Below are positions 33,462-44,836 of a stretch of DNA of 64,000 nt, piece by piece. The notes below the pieces were generated by a model. That model ran no database searches and was not told the origin of the DNA. It saw only the letters and a program-made list of their open reading frames with translations. The DNA comes from Hysterangium stoloniferum. Its lineage: Eukaryota; Basidiomycota; Agaricomycetes; Hysterangiales; Hysterangiaceae. Where the stretch lies: positions 1 through 64,000 of the forward strand of contig WHVD01000182.1 of assembly GCA_015178975.1 (NCBI GenBank). Direction: 5' to 3'. Both the position numbers and the translations under genes were made by a program. Within the stretch, counting starts at the first letter, position 1. Each line of letters opens with the position of its first letter.

Positions 33462-35220
33462 CGTGCGCCCCAACGGCTTTACCTATCTGCAGGAGATAAT
33501 GGCCTCCCGTGACATTTCTCGCGCTGCCTTCGCCGTGGACACGGGGCCAGCTTCGCGCGGGCCGGCGGGAGCATTGATTGGTGTCGACACATTAATAGAC
33601 ATTTAGCCGGTTGACTTGGTGGGATAACGCCGATACATCTCCGGGAACGATCAATGACTTGTACTCCAGTGTCGCTGTTGAACGTTGAGCTATGTGCCGT
33701 CCTGCCGAGTAAGGCACTTTACTTCCAAATTCAACGAACTCTTGGGCTCACATATCGTCGCCATTACATAACATGACGTTCAGATGTTTGCGAGAAGAGG
33801 TATGAATGCGTGACTGAAGTAGATGTGCTAAGTGCTAGATTCCTCTAGTGTCTCAGAACATCAGGGATTTGGGAAAACTCTGTATTAAAGTTGCCATGGA
33901 CTACTTGAGCACCAGATTACATTCAACCTGTAACCCAAAGTGCTTTAGAGAACAGTTCATACAGGTTCTAAGTATTCCCAGAGCTTCGAATTCCATTTCC
34001 TTCAAGTCGAGATATCTTTCGCAGGTATTTATTTTAATTGGCACATGTGAATCGTTTCATCACTTCTTCTCTGAGATTGTATGAGGAGTCATTTGTCATT
34101 CTCTCCATTTTTCCAAATAACCCCAAGATGCATCGGGTCTCGAATAAACGGGGCTGCAGCATACGCAGCAAGATACCTGAAGCTTATACAGAACAACCCC
34201 AGGCCAGGCGATGTGGCATCTACCCGTGCCACTAAGACGCCGGCTCAGGAGACGGTCGCCAGCCCTGACTAACCTCAGTTCCCTCACAGGTTCTAAGTAG
34301 TTGAATGTCAAATAACAGTTGCAGAAACATGCAAGTTCCCACCTGGAGGTGCTTTCGTGGATGGCACTGCAAAATATTGATCATCGTCTCTGTTCCCAAT
34401 CTTTGAGACCCTGCACTGCTGTGCATGAAAATCCCACAGGCTGGCAGATGCCGGCTCAAGGATCTTTGATAAATGTGTCGTGGCGGCTGATTATTTCTTA
34501 TGACTGACGACTGCGGAACACCTTACTACTTATGTAGGTAGAAAGAGACATTTGTAGCTAGTATATGGCCTATGCATGTGACTGGGGACACCCTGAGGAG
34601 CGTTCGGGGGTAAACCCTCAAGGAAATCCGAAGAACTTCTTTACCAGAGAAGGTGGGGGTGTAGGCACCCGAAGTTAAACATAGTTGAACCGCTGTGCCA
34701 GTGGTGAACCAGCGCTCCCAAAATTAATGTCAGCTTTGGGGCTAGAATCAACAGGAACGGACGGTTGTACGATGCCGCATTTATAAGAAAGTATAGAAGG
34801 AAAGGCATTTGTTAGTCATTGCGCAGGTCGGTAGCTTACGAGCAACCTGAAGTTCAGCATATTTCCTTACTAATAGCTGCTTACCATGCCAAGTAGAAAG
34901 ACAGTTTAATGCCTCATTGAAGCGTCTCGCTGATCCCGCACAGCCAGTGGCCATTGCATCCGTGGATCCGTTACAGGAACGTTCTGATGGTCGAAATGTA
35001 ATATCTTCACAGTCTGAAATGCAAATGCTATGCAATGCTAGGCTCCAAGCTTCACCCTTAGCGATCACTCGATCTCTGATTTGGCTCTGGGCAAGCGCTA
35101 TCTCTGCTCGACTGCCCTTTTCTGGGGGGTTACTTGCAGGAAAAGGTGCACCACCTCCGACAGAACGGTGCGGCCAATGCCCTTCCTTCCCCTAATTGCA
35201 ATTTGTCAATGCTGGCCTTT
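33462..35220. other. Intergenic, no supported gene
   Basis: About 1.8 kb with only short scattered frames on both strands. No RNA gene or mobile element is recognised. Confidence 0.5.
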
Positions 35221-35311
35221 CTCTCCCCGACATATATATAAGTAGACCTTCCTCTCCCCGACATATATATAAGTAGACCTTCCTCTCCCCGACATATATA
35301 AGTAGACCTTC
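35221..35311 (+). promoter_or_regulatory. Three tandem 29-31 bp repeats each with a TATA box
   Basis: The unit starts CTCTCCCCGACATATATA and ends AAGTAGACCTTC. Copies start at 35221, 35252 and 35283 (the last is 2 bp shorter), and a broken fourth starts at 35312. Each carries TATATA(TA)AG preceded by a pyrimidine stretch. The last TATA lies about 50 bp before an ATG at 35345, so this looks like an amplified core promoter. Confidence 0.6.
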
Positions 35312-35344
35312 CTCTCCGGGACCTTTCTTATTCACTATCGAACC

Positions 35345-35891
35345 ATGACCTCGGATTCCACACACGAATCACCCACAGCCCCCACAGACAATATCCAAGG
35401 TCAATTTGGCTTTGCAAAATTGGACAATGATATTTTTCTTGTTCAATGTGGGTCACTTGTCGCAACCCGGTGTTTTTTCGCGAGGTTGACCAGTGCTGTT
35501 CTCAAGTGATATCCTCTCCAGCACCAAGCACTTATCAAGCTCACGTATTCGTAAATAAATTTCTCCCGTACGGAGCCCATCGTGACTCACGCTACGCCTC
35601 CAGCGCCATAATTTCATCTCGATCTTCTCCTTCTCGCACACAGTAACCCTCGGCTCGAATCTCATTGAGGTCCTTCAACATGGTGATGAAAGCACCCCCA
35701 AGTGCTGGCTCGAGGAAGAGACGGAGACGGTCTTCGTCGCACCTGATGTGATGGCACGGTATATCTGGTTGAAGGACAGGATGTTGCCGAGGACGAATAT
35801 GCGACCAATGGCCATGCGACATCGGGCCCTGCAACCGGTGAAGGTCCACGGGGGCCTACACCACAAGCTTCGTTCGCGCCTTGCCTCATGA
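35345..35891 (+). CDS. Candidate short spliced gene, structure unresolved
   Basis: The frame from ATG 35345 (MTSDSTHESPTAPTDN) lies just behind the TATA repeats. One model joins 35345-35469, 35507-35550 and 35643-35891: the third part has an open frame of about 80 codons (VAPDVMARYIWLKDRM) ending in TGA. The first intron would be only 37 nt, short for this genome. Another model splices at 35456/35507 and stops at 35646, giving about 80 aa. No domain is recognised. Support is the promoter-like context and open frames only. Confidence 0.35.
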
Positions 35892-36897
35892 ACTAGTTCG
35901 ATCCACACCCTTAACATCATTTCCTCCTTTCCTTAATGTAATTTGTATGGCAGGGGGGAGTAATATTGCCAACTTGAAGACCAGATACCACACGCATTTG
36001 TATATTTAGTAATTCCAAAGAGAGTAGTTCAAGGGGCTGATAACATTCTATATTTACCACCCAATCTGATCGGCGAATGACGACTCGTCCAAGCCATTCC
36101 ACAGCAGAAATGTGTCTGACGAGACCTTCAATATCTGTGTACTAAAGTGGCAACTTGAAGGCATCCTTTATGCACATTAGCAGTGCTACTATTACTATTA
36201 TAATATGAGTGTTGAGTGGGATACATTCCAGTGGAGTCCTCCGAAGTAATACCAAGACAAGCACATTAATCCCCATTTATCTTCCGCAAATGCAAATCCC
36301 CCTATCATCGCTGATAATAAGGAACTCGTGATATGATCCGAGTCGTGTGACTCGTAGAGAGTAATTAGGGCTTGTTTCATTTCTGAGAATAACATACATG
36401 GTGAATGGCTTGGAGGCAGTAATTGAATCCACACCCAACTAAAGCACCATTCTCGACGAACATATTATTAGAGCTTGGATTACAGGAGTCAGTGAAGCAC
36501 TCCTATCAGAATGAACTATCCTCGGAAAGGATGCGATAAGAGACTGAGTTCCAGTCTACTCCTATCCCCCGTTTCACCTGCTTGTGTTATTTGTTGTCAT
36601 CGTTCCAAGCTCACATTCACTGTCAAGCTCTGGCACCTGCACTGTGCCATGGTCTTCGATAGTTTTAATAATAAGATGGTTACGCCAGACAACATTCATA
36701 TTGTCCACCTCCACATACAAACAACACAATAAACTTGAAAAATCGTGCTTGGGTGACCCAGATCTTAACGAGAAATCAATTATTCTTTGATGAGGAAGCT
36801 AGCGAGCACGGCAAAGAATTCATCATCGCGTTGTCATCATAGACACTAAGGTGCAACGGCGGAGATTTAAACTGCTCGACGCCTGTCCTCTATCTGT
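35892..36897. other. Intergenic, no supported gene
   Basis: AT-rich, with short frames only. It contains the upstream region of the eIF4E-like gene. No clear TATA box is seen close to its ATG. Confidence 0.5.
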
Positions 36898-38480
36898 ATG
36901 TCGAGCACGTCCTCTTCCCCAGCACCTGCGCAGGATGTTCCTGTAACACGAGTACCACCAAAGGCTAGGTTACCCTCACTGAATCAGCTCGCTGCACGTA
37001 TCTCATCCAATCCCCCTGCCACCACCACCACCACCACCAACAACAACTCGAATCGTCCTCGCCTCGCCGCCTCGCTTCTCCAGCGCAATTCCACCACTTC
37101 ATTAGCTAGCAGCGACACCAGCGTAGCAGACTCAACAGCGGTACAACCGCCCAGCACTAGAGCGGCAACGCCTGATCGCTCTAGTTCCCCCGCAGTTTCT
37201 GCAAACGACGGCGGCGATACGGCAGAGGATACGAGCGCGCACGCAAATGTCCCAGGAAGCGAGCTCACCACAGAACATCTGGAGCATTTCAATCTTTCCA
37301 CGCTGCCGGAAGACGCTGCTGCTCCTTCCACGACTCGAGCCGCGTCCAACTCCAAGGCAGCACGAGGCTACAAAAATGTGCCCAGCCTCGAAGCTATCAC
37401 AGAACGACTACGCAAGACCCGCATCTTAAGCATCGACGGCACAGAGGCGCCACCGCCTGCTCCTGCCCCTGTGGCCGATACTGCATCTGTACCTTCGAAG
37501 CCGAAAGAGCATCCTTTGCAACATCCTTGGTTCGTCATGTTTAATCCCGAAAGTGCTTACATTGTGCCAAATATGCATTTAGGACGCTGTACCATGATAC
37601 CAAAGCCAAGCCCGCATTCGCTGGCCAAACGACCGATCCAACCGTCCCTTACGTCCCACCCAGCACCGAAACTGGCGCGTACGAGGCGAACCTCACCACT
37701 ATTGGGGAGTTTGATACCGTGAGTGTCACGTGTGTGCTGTCATGTCGCCGGAAATGTCAACGTCTGTAGGTGGAAGAGTTCTGCCGATACTTCAACTGGC
37801 TCAAGCCCCCCTCCGCATTGGAGCGCAATTCCAACTACCACCTCTTCAAGTCCGGCATCAAACCGATGTGGGAGGACGAGGCTAATGCCAATGGCGGCAA
37901 GTGGGTGTTGACGATGAAGTCGCAACCACAGCTCCTCGATCGCTGCTGGTCGTGGCTGGCAATGGCGCTAGTCGGTGAGGAGCTGGAGGATGGGGATGAA
38001 ATCTGTGGCGCAGTCGTCTCGTTGCGTTCCAAGGTCGACCGCATCCAGCTATGGACACGTTCGCGGGACGATGTAGAGCGCATCAACGGCATCGGTCGGA
38101 AATTCGTCAAGCTGCTGGATGTGAGTGAAGCAGACGGCATTGGACTCGAATTCCAAGTGAGTGTTTTCAGCCTTTGCTCGCTCTCACCAGTCATTAATGG
38201 GATTTTCGTTTTTTTATTACCCAAGTACAATACCGACGAACGTCCGACGCCGCAGAAGTTCCTTTCTATCCAAGCCGCATTTCCGCAGAGCAGTTTCAGA
38301 TCTACCTTTTCTCCTCAGGGGGGGCCATTCAATACGGCGCGCGGTGTGGAAAATGTCGGCCAGGTGAATGTAGGCCAGGTGGACGCAACCGCAGGAAGAG
38401 GCAACCCATTTGGTGCCGGGGGCGGTGGCGCCTTCGGTGGCGCAGGAGGCGGTGCACCAGGTTGGAGGGGCAGAAGATAG
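36898..38480 (+). CDS. eIF4E-family cap-binding protein, 4EHP-like, 469 aa
   Basis: Members bind the mRNA 5' cap. The 4EHP class competes with eIF4E and represses translation. Exons: 36898-37529, 37583-37718, 37770-38156, 38226-38480 (1410 nt, in frame). Residues 1-205 are a low-complexity Ser/Thr/Pro-rich extension including a run of six Thr and an Asn triplet. The core begins EHPLQHPWTLYHDTK, and IGEFDTVEEF, LFKSGIKPMWED, NGGKWVL and DGDEICGAVVSLR follow. The last two resemble 4EHP more than eIF4E. In human eIF4E numbering, W102 is kept (MWED), the W56 position is Tyr (YEANL), and the W43 position seems to keep Trp with Tyr at W46. The C-terminus is a Gly-rich tail (GGGGAFGGAGGGAPGW). The usual protein is about 220-250 aa, so both ends are extended. 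It is probably a second, non-canonical eIF4E. Confidence 0.88.
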
Positions 38481-38588
38481 AGTCATCAGATAGGCGAAGG
38501 CTGAATGTACGAGGTGCTGGCCCCTTCGGCGGTGCAAGAGGTTGGAGGGGCAGAAAATAGAGTTATTATATAGGTGAAGAGTGAATGT
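38449..38588 (+). repeat. Direct duplication of the eIF4E-like gene end
   Basis: A stretch of about 60 bp from GGCGGTGCA through GGTTGGAGGGGCAGAA, the TAG stop and on to GAATGTA occurs at 38449-38509 and again at about 38529-38588 with several differences. The second copy lies in the 3' untranslated region and would encode the same last residues. Confidence 0.8.
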
Positions 38589-39574
38589 ATGGGCTGGGCA
38601 TAATTCCTTCTTTCTTTCCAAGTGTAATTCCCAATTTTTTACGCAGTGTATGGGCTATAGGATGTATTCCTGTAGTTTTTTGGAGTATAAATGAAATCAA
38701 GGTAGTAATGAATTATAAAGGCACTTGGCGGTGTTATTCATGAGGAAGTTATGATGGTGAGCATGGCATGTGATGATTAATATCTGATAATACTATATCG
38801 TCCATTTTCCTTATCTAATTTGGATACGAGTAGGGAATACTTCGGAGCGTATAGTAATCAGCGTGGCCAACTTTATATAAAGATTATCGGTTATAACGAC
38901 CTTTACCAATCGCCCACGTCCGGGTATATGCAAAACTAGTCATGGACGCATCCGAATTCGAATTCTCGATCCCAAGTGCTGGATCCGTTACCTAGGCGGC
39001 AAGTCCGCCGCCAAACGCGCACTGGCCCCGCATCACCGGCCACATATCACGGCACTTCCTCCGGCGAAGCTGTCGTCAGTGAAATCCTCGGAGCGGCAGA
39101 GGAGACGTTTCCCACGGCCCTGGGACCAGAAAACGGACGCAGCAAGGGCAAGAAAGTCCCTGTTACCCGTGCTGTAGTGATTTTCTTGCCTGGAGCGTCC
39201 CACTCGGAACTATCTGTGGAAGCGGGCCAACGGAACAAGGGGGTATATTAGCCAAGGATAAAGGAAGCATATTGGCCACGGCTATATATGTCCTCTGGGG
39301 CTAATTTTTTCACAGATATAGAGATACGCCGCTCGCAGCAAGGTTCTTCTTTTTTTTTTCTTTTTGGAGCGTGTGACATAATCTTGCCGTGTGTAATTTT
39401 TCATGGTGATGCCCTTGCGCACATGTGGTCTTGGTTAATATAAAATTCTAGAATGACGTCTTTCCAACCCTTAATTTTTTTTTTTGCTGCGTCCCATCAC
39501 TTGCTATAAGTACAGGGCTAAGCACTACTTCAATAAGAACTTTCACCTACTCTCTCCCCCCCACATTCGTTTCG
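38481..39574. other. Intergenic
   Basis: 3' region of the eIF4E-like gene and 5' region of the first GH18 gene. A 91-codon frame at 38976-39251 has no recognisable content and is not preceded by promoter signals, so I leave it uncalled. T-rich runs occur near 39350 and 39475. Confidence 0.5.
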
Positions 39575-41127
39575 ATGCTTCTAACTGTGCCACTCATCGC
39601 ATTAGCCTCCGCTGCCAGCGCTGCACACTCATTTCCACCAGCAGGCTCACATAACCGCAAGTCATTCTTTGGCCGAAGAGCGAATACCCCAAAGTTCGTG
39701 GCGACTTCATGGTTCGCAGGCTGGCATGTCAATACAGGATTCCCAGTGTCGGATATTTCATGGGATAAATACACCCACCTATCATATTCCTTTGCGTAGG
39801 TACCTGATATCTATCCATCATACATACAGGCTCAGTTCGTGATTTCTGTACAGAACAACGACACCAGACGTGAATGCTCTTGCAATTTCAGCCGACGACG
39901 AGACAACCATCCCCGCATTTGTCGCTGCGGCTCATGAGAATAATGTGTCTGTTTCCATCGCTGTTGGTGGATGGACAGGTTCCCGATTCATGTCGACGGC
40001 GGTCGGTTCAGCCCAAAACCGCACAGCATTCGTCAAGACACTCTCCGACTTCGTTAGCAAGTACAAGTTTGACGGGATCGACTTTGAGTGAGTAGTTCGA
40101 CCGCCGCAGAACATGTCAGTTTCTCATACTAAATGGCTATGGAGCTGGGAACAGCCTGGTAAACAAGCAATCGGGTGCAATATTGTTTCTCCAGAAGACA
40201 CCGCAAACTACCTCCGCCTCCTCCAGGAGCTGCGCAGATTCAAAGCTACATCTGGGCTCATTCTCACAGTGGCAGCGCCTGCCGCCCCCTTTGTTGACTC
40301 GACGGGCGTGCCGTCGACGTCCGTCTCGGGGTTTGCCAAGGTGTTGGACTACATCAAAATCATGAACTACGATGTCTGGGGACCATGGACGTCGGTTCTT
40401 GGCCCCAATTCCCCACTAGAGGACGCGTGTGCTCCACCCCAGTACCAGCTCGGTTCAGCTGTAGCAGCCGTTGCGGCGTGGAAAAACGCGGGCATGCCCT
40501 TGGATAAGATAGTACTTGGAGTCGCGGGATACGGATACGGCTACACCGTCGCGCCGGGCGACGCGATGCAAGGCACAGACCTTGCAGCATACCCCAAATT
40601 TAATGCAACAAACGCGCCTCCGGGCGATGCTTGGTCTGGCGAGGCCGGCCCGGATATTTGTGGCGTCCAGACACCCGCAGGCAGTAAATGACCCAATCTC
40701 TTTCTTTGTTTATGTTTTTTTTTCAAGTAATCTGACATCCCCCCTCCGCCAGGCACTTTCGCTTTCCGAGGACTCGTAGCCGGCGGATTCCTCGACACGG
40801 AAGGCAAGCCAACCAAAAATATTCAATACCGCTTCGACAATTGTTCCCAAACTGTAAGCTCTCACCGCTCGTTCACACCGCATTTCTATTGATTATTATG
40901 CCATGCTATAGGCCTACGTATACGACCCGTCGAAGCACATCGAAGTCTCATTTGATGATGTCGCCGCGTTCACTGCCAAAGGGAAATTCATCAAAGAGAA
41001 TTCATTACGTGGCTTTGCCTTGTGGGAGACGGGCGGTGACTATGATGACCTGCTTATTAATGGTGTCCGCTCAGGAGCTGGTCTCACCACGCCCACGTCC
41101 CATCCTTGTGATCCCATCCCGTCTTAA
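39575..41127 (+). CDS. Secreted GH18 (chitinase-like) protein, copy 1, 436 aa
   Basis: Family 18 hydrolases cleave beta-1,4-GlcNAc links in chitin and related glycans. Exons: 39575-39795, 39854-40087, 40145-40683, 40753-40853, 40912-41127 (1311 nt in frame). The N-terminus MLLTVPLIALASAASA is a signal peptide. The start of the barrel reads WFAGWHV, the third-strand motif is VSIAVGGWTGSRF (SxGG loosely kept), and the catalytic strand is FDGIDF joined across the intron to DWEQPG, giving the full DGIDFDWE, so the acid/base Glu and both Asp are present. MNYDVWGPW and the final ALWETGGDYDD match the later barrel strands. No carbohydrate-binding module is seen. The active-site codon for the second Asp is split by the second intron. 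A tandem paralogue starts 1.8 kb downstream. Confidence 0.92.
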
Positions 41128-41369
41128 ACCGACTCTGGACGGGGCGGTACAAAACGGACTGGAATATGTCGTTTAAATATTAATTTTCTATAGTGGTGGG
41201 ATGGGACAATTAGAATGCTCTCAGAATGAATGCGATTTCCCGTCCTCGCACGTTATCATCTTGTTTGCAGTGACAATGTGGTCCAAGTGAGACTAAGTAT
41301 ATTTGGAAGAAAAACAGGAAGACAGGACGATCACAATGACGCATAGATTTGCCCTTGGCCATCAATGAC

Positions 41370-41690
41370 ATCTTCTACTGCCGTACCCTGACCTCCTGGC
41401 ACAGCCGGGTCATTCGACGACTCCTCACCGGGAGGGAGTGCATTCACACCGGCTTTGACCATCCGATCAAAATATTCACATCTTGAGCAGGACTATATAT
41501 TGCGAGATCATGAGCCGGCGGGCGGGCTCGCTCATGTGCGGGTGCCATACGGCAGTGCTCCGATGGCTTGGCCTTGTCTTTACCAGTAGGAGACGGGGTG
41601 AGAAAACAACACCGGGAACAAGTTCTAGGTTGAGACGCCGTACACTTTCTTTTTTAATCAGTTTTATAGTCTGTGAGGGCAGCACCGTAT
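41370..41690 (-). pseudogene. 3' fragment of the SRP19 gene, left by the tandem duplication
   Basis: On the minus strand the stretch resembles the last exon of the SRP19 gene at 44837-45221: RRLNLELVPG against QRLNPDLVPG, then DKAKPS-like, an ARRLMISQYIVL region against SSRISQYSPA, and a Pro/Gly-rich end. It lacks the rest of the gene and its frames are broken. It lies at the same distance downstream of GH18 copy 1 as the real gene end lies from GH18 copy 2, showing that one duplication copied the GH18 gene plus the neighbouring 3' end. Confidence 0.75.
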
Positions 41691-42930
41691 GTTAAACTGT
41701 AAATTACATTGACATGCTCGAAGGTGGTGAATCTCATAGAGAGCTATCGCAGAAGTGAGACTGTGGTGTGAATTTTAGTTACGCTGGTTTCTCTCGCCCT
41801 TTTGTGCCTCGAAGACGTCCTCCAGGCGTGCCAAGTCCATGAATCTGACCAAGTATAGTATCATGGTCCCGAATGATCAGCAACGTTGATGTGCACTTTT
41901 GGGAGTCGACAAGAAAAAGAGTTTGGTGAATGGATGGTTACTATAGCGTCAGGTTCCGACGGGATTACTTAAACGTGGCGCTAAAAGTAGGACGAAGGGA
42001 AAGATCAGTCACGCGAAACACAATCAACACGAACATGGAATGGAAAAAACCGTTGATGTGATGAAATTCATTGTGGCCAACAATCGGCACCTAGGGAAAA
42101 GCGGCGACCGAATCTCCATTTCAGAGGGCCATAATAGGTTTCACATAAAATCTCACCCTACTGGTAAAGCATCAGTCACCGTAAAAATGCCCCAGATTCA
42201 AAATCTCAAAGGATCCTGTGATGGAGGTTTTGAAACTCCGCCGATCACCCGTCGGAACCTTCCACCGAATCAAGGATCCAACAAGGTCACTGGCAGCATT
42301 CAGAGTCTAATAAACTTTTGGGTAGACATCTGATGGGTGATTGGGGGAGTTCATATCACACCCAGCCTCCACCAAGGATCCTTTGAGATTCTGGATTTAG
42401 GGCTTTTTTTCCGGCGAGTACCTCAACGACCCCGACCAGCCAAGTTTATTATTTCGGAAAAATTTGAAGCGGGTCAGGGCTCGGATTTTCCGCCCTCTTC
42501 CAAGCAGGTTTTTTCAGAGTCACAGCGGCAAATAGCGACCACATGGTAATTAATCCGCATGACTTGATAGAATTTGAGGCACTTCAAGGTATCTACTCTT
42601 ATGAAGTCTTAAAATTTATTGACAATTAATACCGAAGATGTTATTGCGCTGCTATGCAACGTTATAATAATACGGATCACTCTCGCTTTACATTCAGGAA
42701 ACGGCTTCACTCCAATTTCGGCTAGTATCTGCACAGTTAACGCCGCCCACACAAAGTGCGTTTTCGGTTTGGTGTATAATTTTTTAAATTATGTGGTCGA
42801 TGCATAATTATATAATGACATCTAGCATTAGGAAATTTTCGCGTTCCATTTTGACCTGCTGTAAGCACAGGCCCAAACACGACCCCAATAGCGCAGCTTA
42901 ATTTCACGCACACACATTTCCGTCTATAGC
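41691..42930. other. Intergenic between the GH18 copies
   Basis: About 1.2 kb upstream of GH18 copy 2. Short frames (for example 42040-42333) have no recognisable content. No repeat or RNA gene is seen. Confidence 0.5.
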
Positions 42931-44481
42931 ATGTATGGTGTGTGGATGCTTCTCATTGCATCACTCATCGCATTAGCCTCTACCGGCGCCATGCGCTCGA
43001 CGCCACCCGCAGAGTCAGATAACCACAACTCATCGTTGGGCCGGAGGACGAGTGCCCCAGAATTCGTGGCGGCTGCATGGTTCGTCGGCTGGCACGCCAC
43101 ACCATTCCCAGTGGAGAAAATTCCATGGAATAGATACACCCACATGTCATTTTTCGCTGCGTAGGTGCTTGGTACTTGTCCCGTCGCGGATAAAGGCTCA
43201 GTGCGTGGTGGCGCTGTACAGATCAATGACACCAGACGTGCATACCCTGGCAATTACACACCAGGACGACAACCAGACTATCCCCGAATTTGTCGCTGCG
43301 GCTCATAAGAATAATGTGCCCGTCTCTATCTCCATCGGTGGATGGGCAGGGTCGCGATACATGTCGACGGCGGTTGGCTCGGCCGAAAACCGCACAGCGT
43401 TCGTCAACACCCTCTCCACCCTGGTCCAGAAGTACAACTTTGACGGACTTGACTTCAAGTGAGTAAGTCCGACCGCGGAAGAACGTCGCAGACTCTCATG
43501 CTGCATGCACACACCAGCTGGGAATACCCGACAACACAGGGCAGCGCCGAGTGCAAGATCACCGCGCCACAGGACACGGCGAACTTCCTCCTCTTGCTGC
43601 AGGAGCTCCGCAGATTCGCCGCCACATCCCAGCTCATCCTCACCGCGGCAGCGCCAGGGAGCCCAGTCGTGGACGCGGAGGGCCGCCCGCCCGCGGCACC
43701 TTCCGCCGCCGACTTCGCGGGCGTGCTGGACTACATCACCATCATGAACTACAATGTCTGGGGCCCGTGGGCGCCGGTTCTTGGCCCCTCCTCCCCGCTG
43801 GACGACGCGTGTGCGCCAGGCCCGTACCAGCGTGGCTCCGCTGCAAAAGCGGTGGCAGCGTGGAAAGAGGCGGGCATGCCCGCGGACAAGATCGTACTCG
43901 GAGTCGCGAGCTACGGACACGGCTACAGCATCGCGCCAAGCGACGCGATCCAGGGCACGGCTCTTGCACCATATCCCAAATTTGATGCGACAAAACGCCC
44001 TCTGGGCGATGTTTGGTCTGGCGAAGCTGGCCTAGATATCTGTGGTGCCACGACACCAGCAGGCAGTCAGTAAATAAACCCGTCGTTTTATTTTAATTCT
44101 CAAGTTGGGCCTGACTCACACAACTCCCATCAGGCACGTTCAATTTCTGGTGGCTCGTAGACCGTGGCTTCCTCGATGAAAACGGCAGCCCTGCCAAAAA
44201 CATTCAATACCAATTCGACACCTGTTCCCAAACCGTAAGCGCTCGCTCGTCGGCCCCCGCACTATAAAAAATTTCATTGATCACGCCCATGGCTACAGGC
44301 CTACGTGTACGACCCATTCAGCAACACCGAAGTCTCATTCGACGATATCGCCGCGTTCACTGCGAAAGGGAAGCTCATTAAGGAGAATTCGCTGCGTGGG
44401 TTTGCATTGTGGGAGGCTGGCGGTGACTATGGCGATCTGCTGCTCAGTGGTATCCGTTCGGGAGCTGGTCTACAAGCGTGA
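42931..44481 (+). CDS. Secreted GH18-like protein, copy 2, 432 aa, altered active site
   Basis: Exons: 42931-43160, 43222-43458, 43518-44065, 44134-44234, 44299-44481 (1299 nt in frame), the same five-exon plan and intron phases as copy 1. MYGVWMLLIASLIALAST is the signal peptide. VSISIGGWAGSRY keeps SIGG. The catalytic strand reads DGLDF then, across the intron, NWEYP: the codon split by the intron is AA|C here and GA|C in copy 1, so the last Asp of DxxDxDxE is Asn while the Glu remains. In studied chitinases this Asp positions the substrate N-acetyl group and its Asn mutants lose most activity, so I infer weak activity or a binding role. The frame is otherwise intact, against simple decay. 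Its third exon has higher GC than copy 1. Confidence 0.9.
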
Positions 44482-44836
44482 TTTTATCCTGTCTTTACAA
44501 ATTCACTGGCAGGATGCTGTGACGCATCCTCAGTTCCTCAGTTGTCAATTATAACAGAACGGTACCTGAGCGCGAAATAGTCTAGCAGCTCCCCCCGTCC
44601 AGAGTCTTCGTCTCGGATATGATCCGATGACATGAATGTTGGACCCGAGATTTCATGCAGTATACACCATTAGCAGAGGCATGACGCCAAATCCATTGTC
44701 CACGGGGCTAAGGTTCTTAAGTAACACGAGTGTGACCACCCTATCCGAAAAAGGTACAACAGAAAAAAAAAAAAAAAGAAAAAGAAAAAAAAGAAAGGAA
44801 GACGCGAGCGTAGATTTATTATAACGGAACGCCCTT
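44482..44836. other. Convergent intergenic gap
   Basis: Lies between the ends of GH18 copy 2 and SRP19. It contains an A-rich run with interspersed G (about 44762-44805). No terminator-like structure or gene is seen. Confidence 0.5.

Noticed and set aside
34620-34735. 5S rRNA-like words (CCCGAAGTTAAAC)
   Set aside because: Only one short word fits. The rest does not match the conserved 5S core or its internal promoter order.
38976-39251. 91-codon ORF upstream of the GH18 gene
   Set aside because: No recognisable motif, low-complexity composition, no promoter or splice support.
42040-42333. 97-codon ORF between the GH18 copies
   Set aside because: No motif and no counterpart in the other duplicated block.
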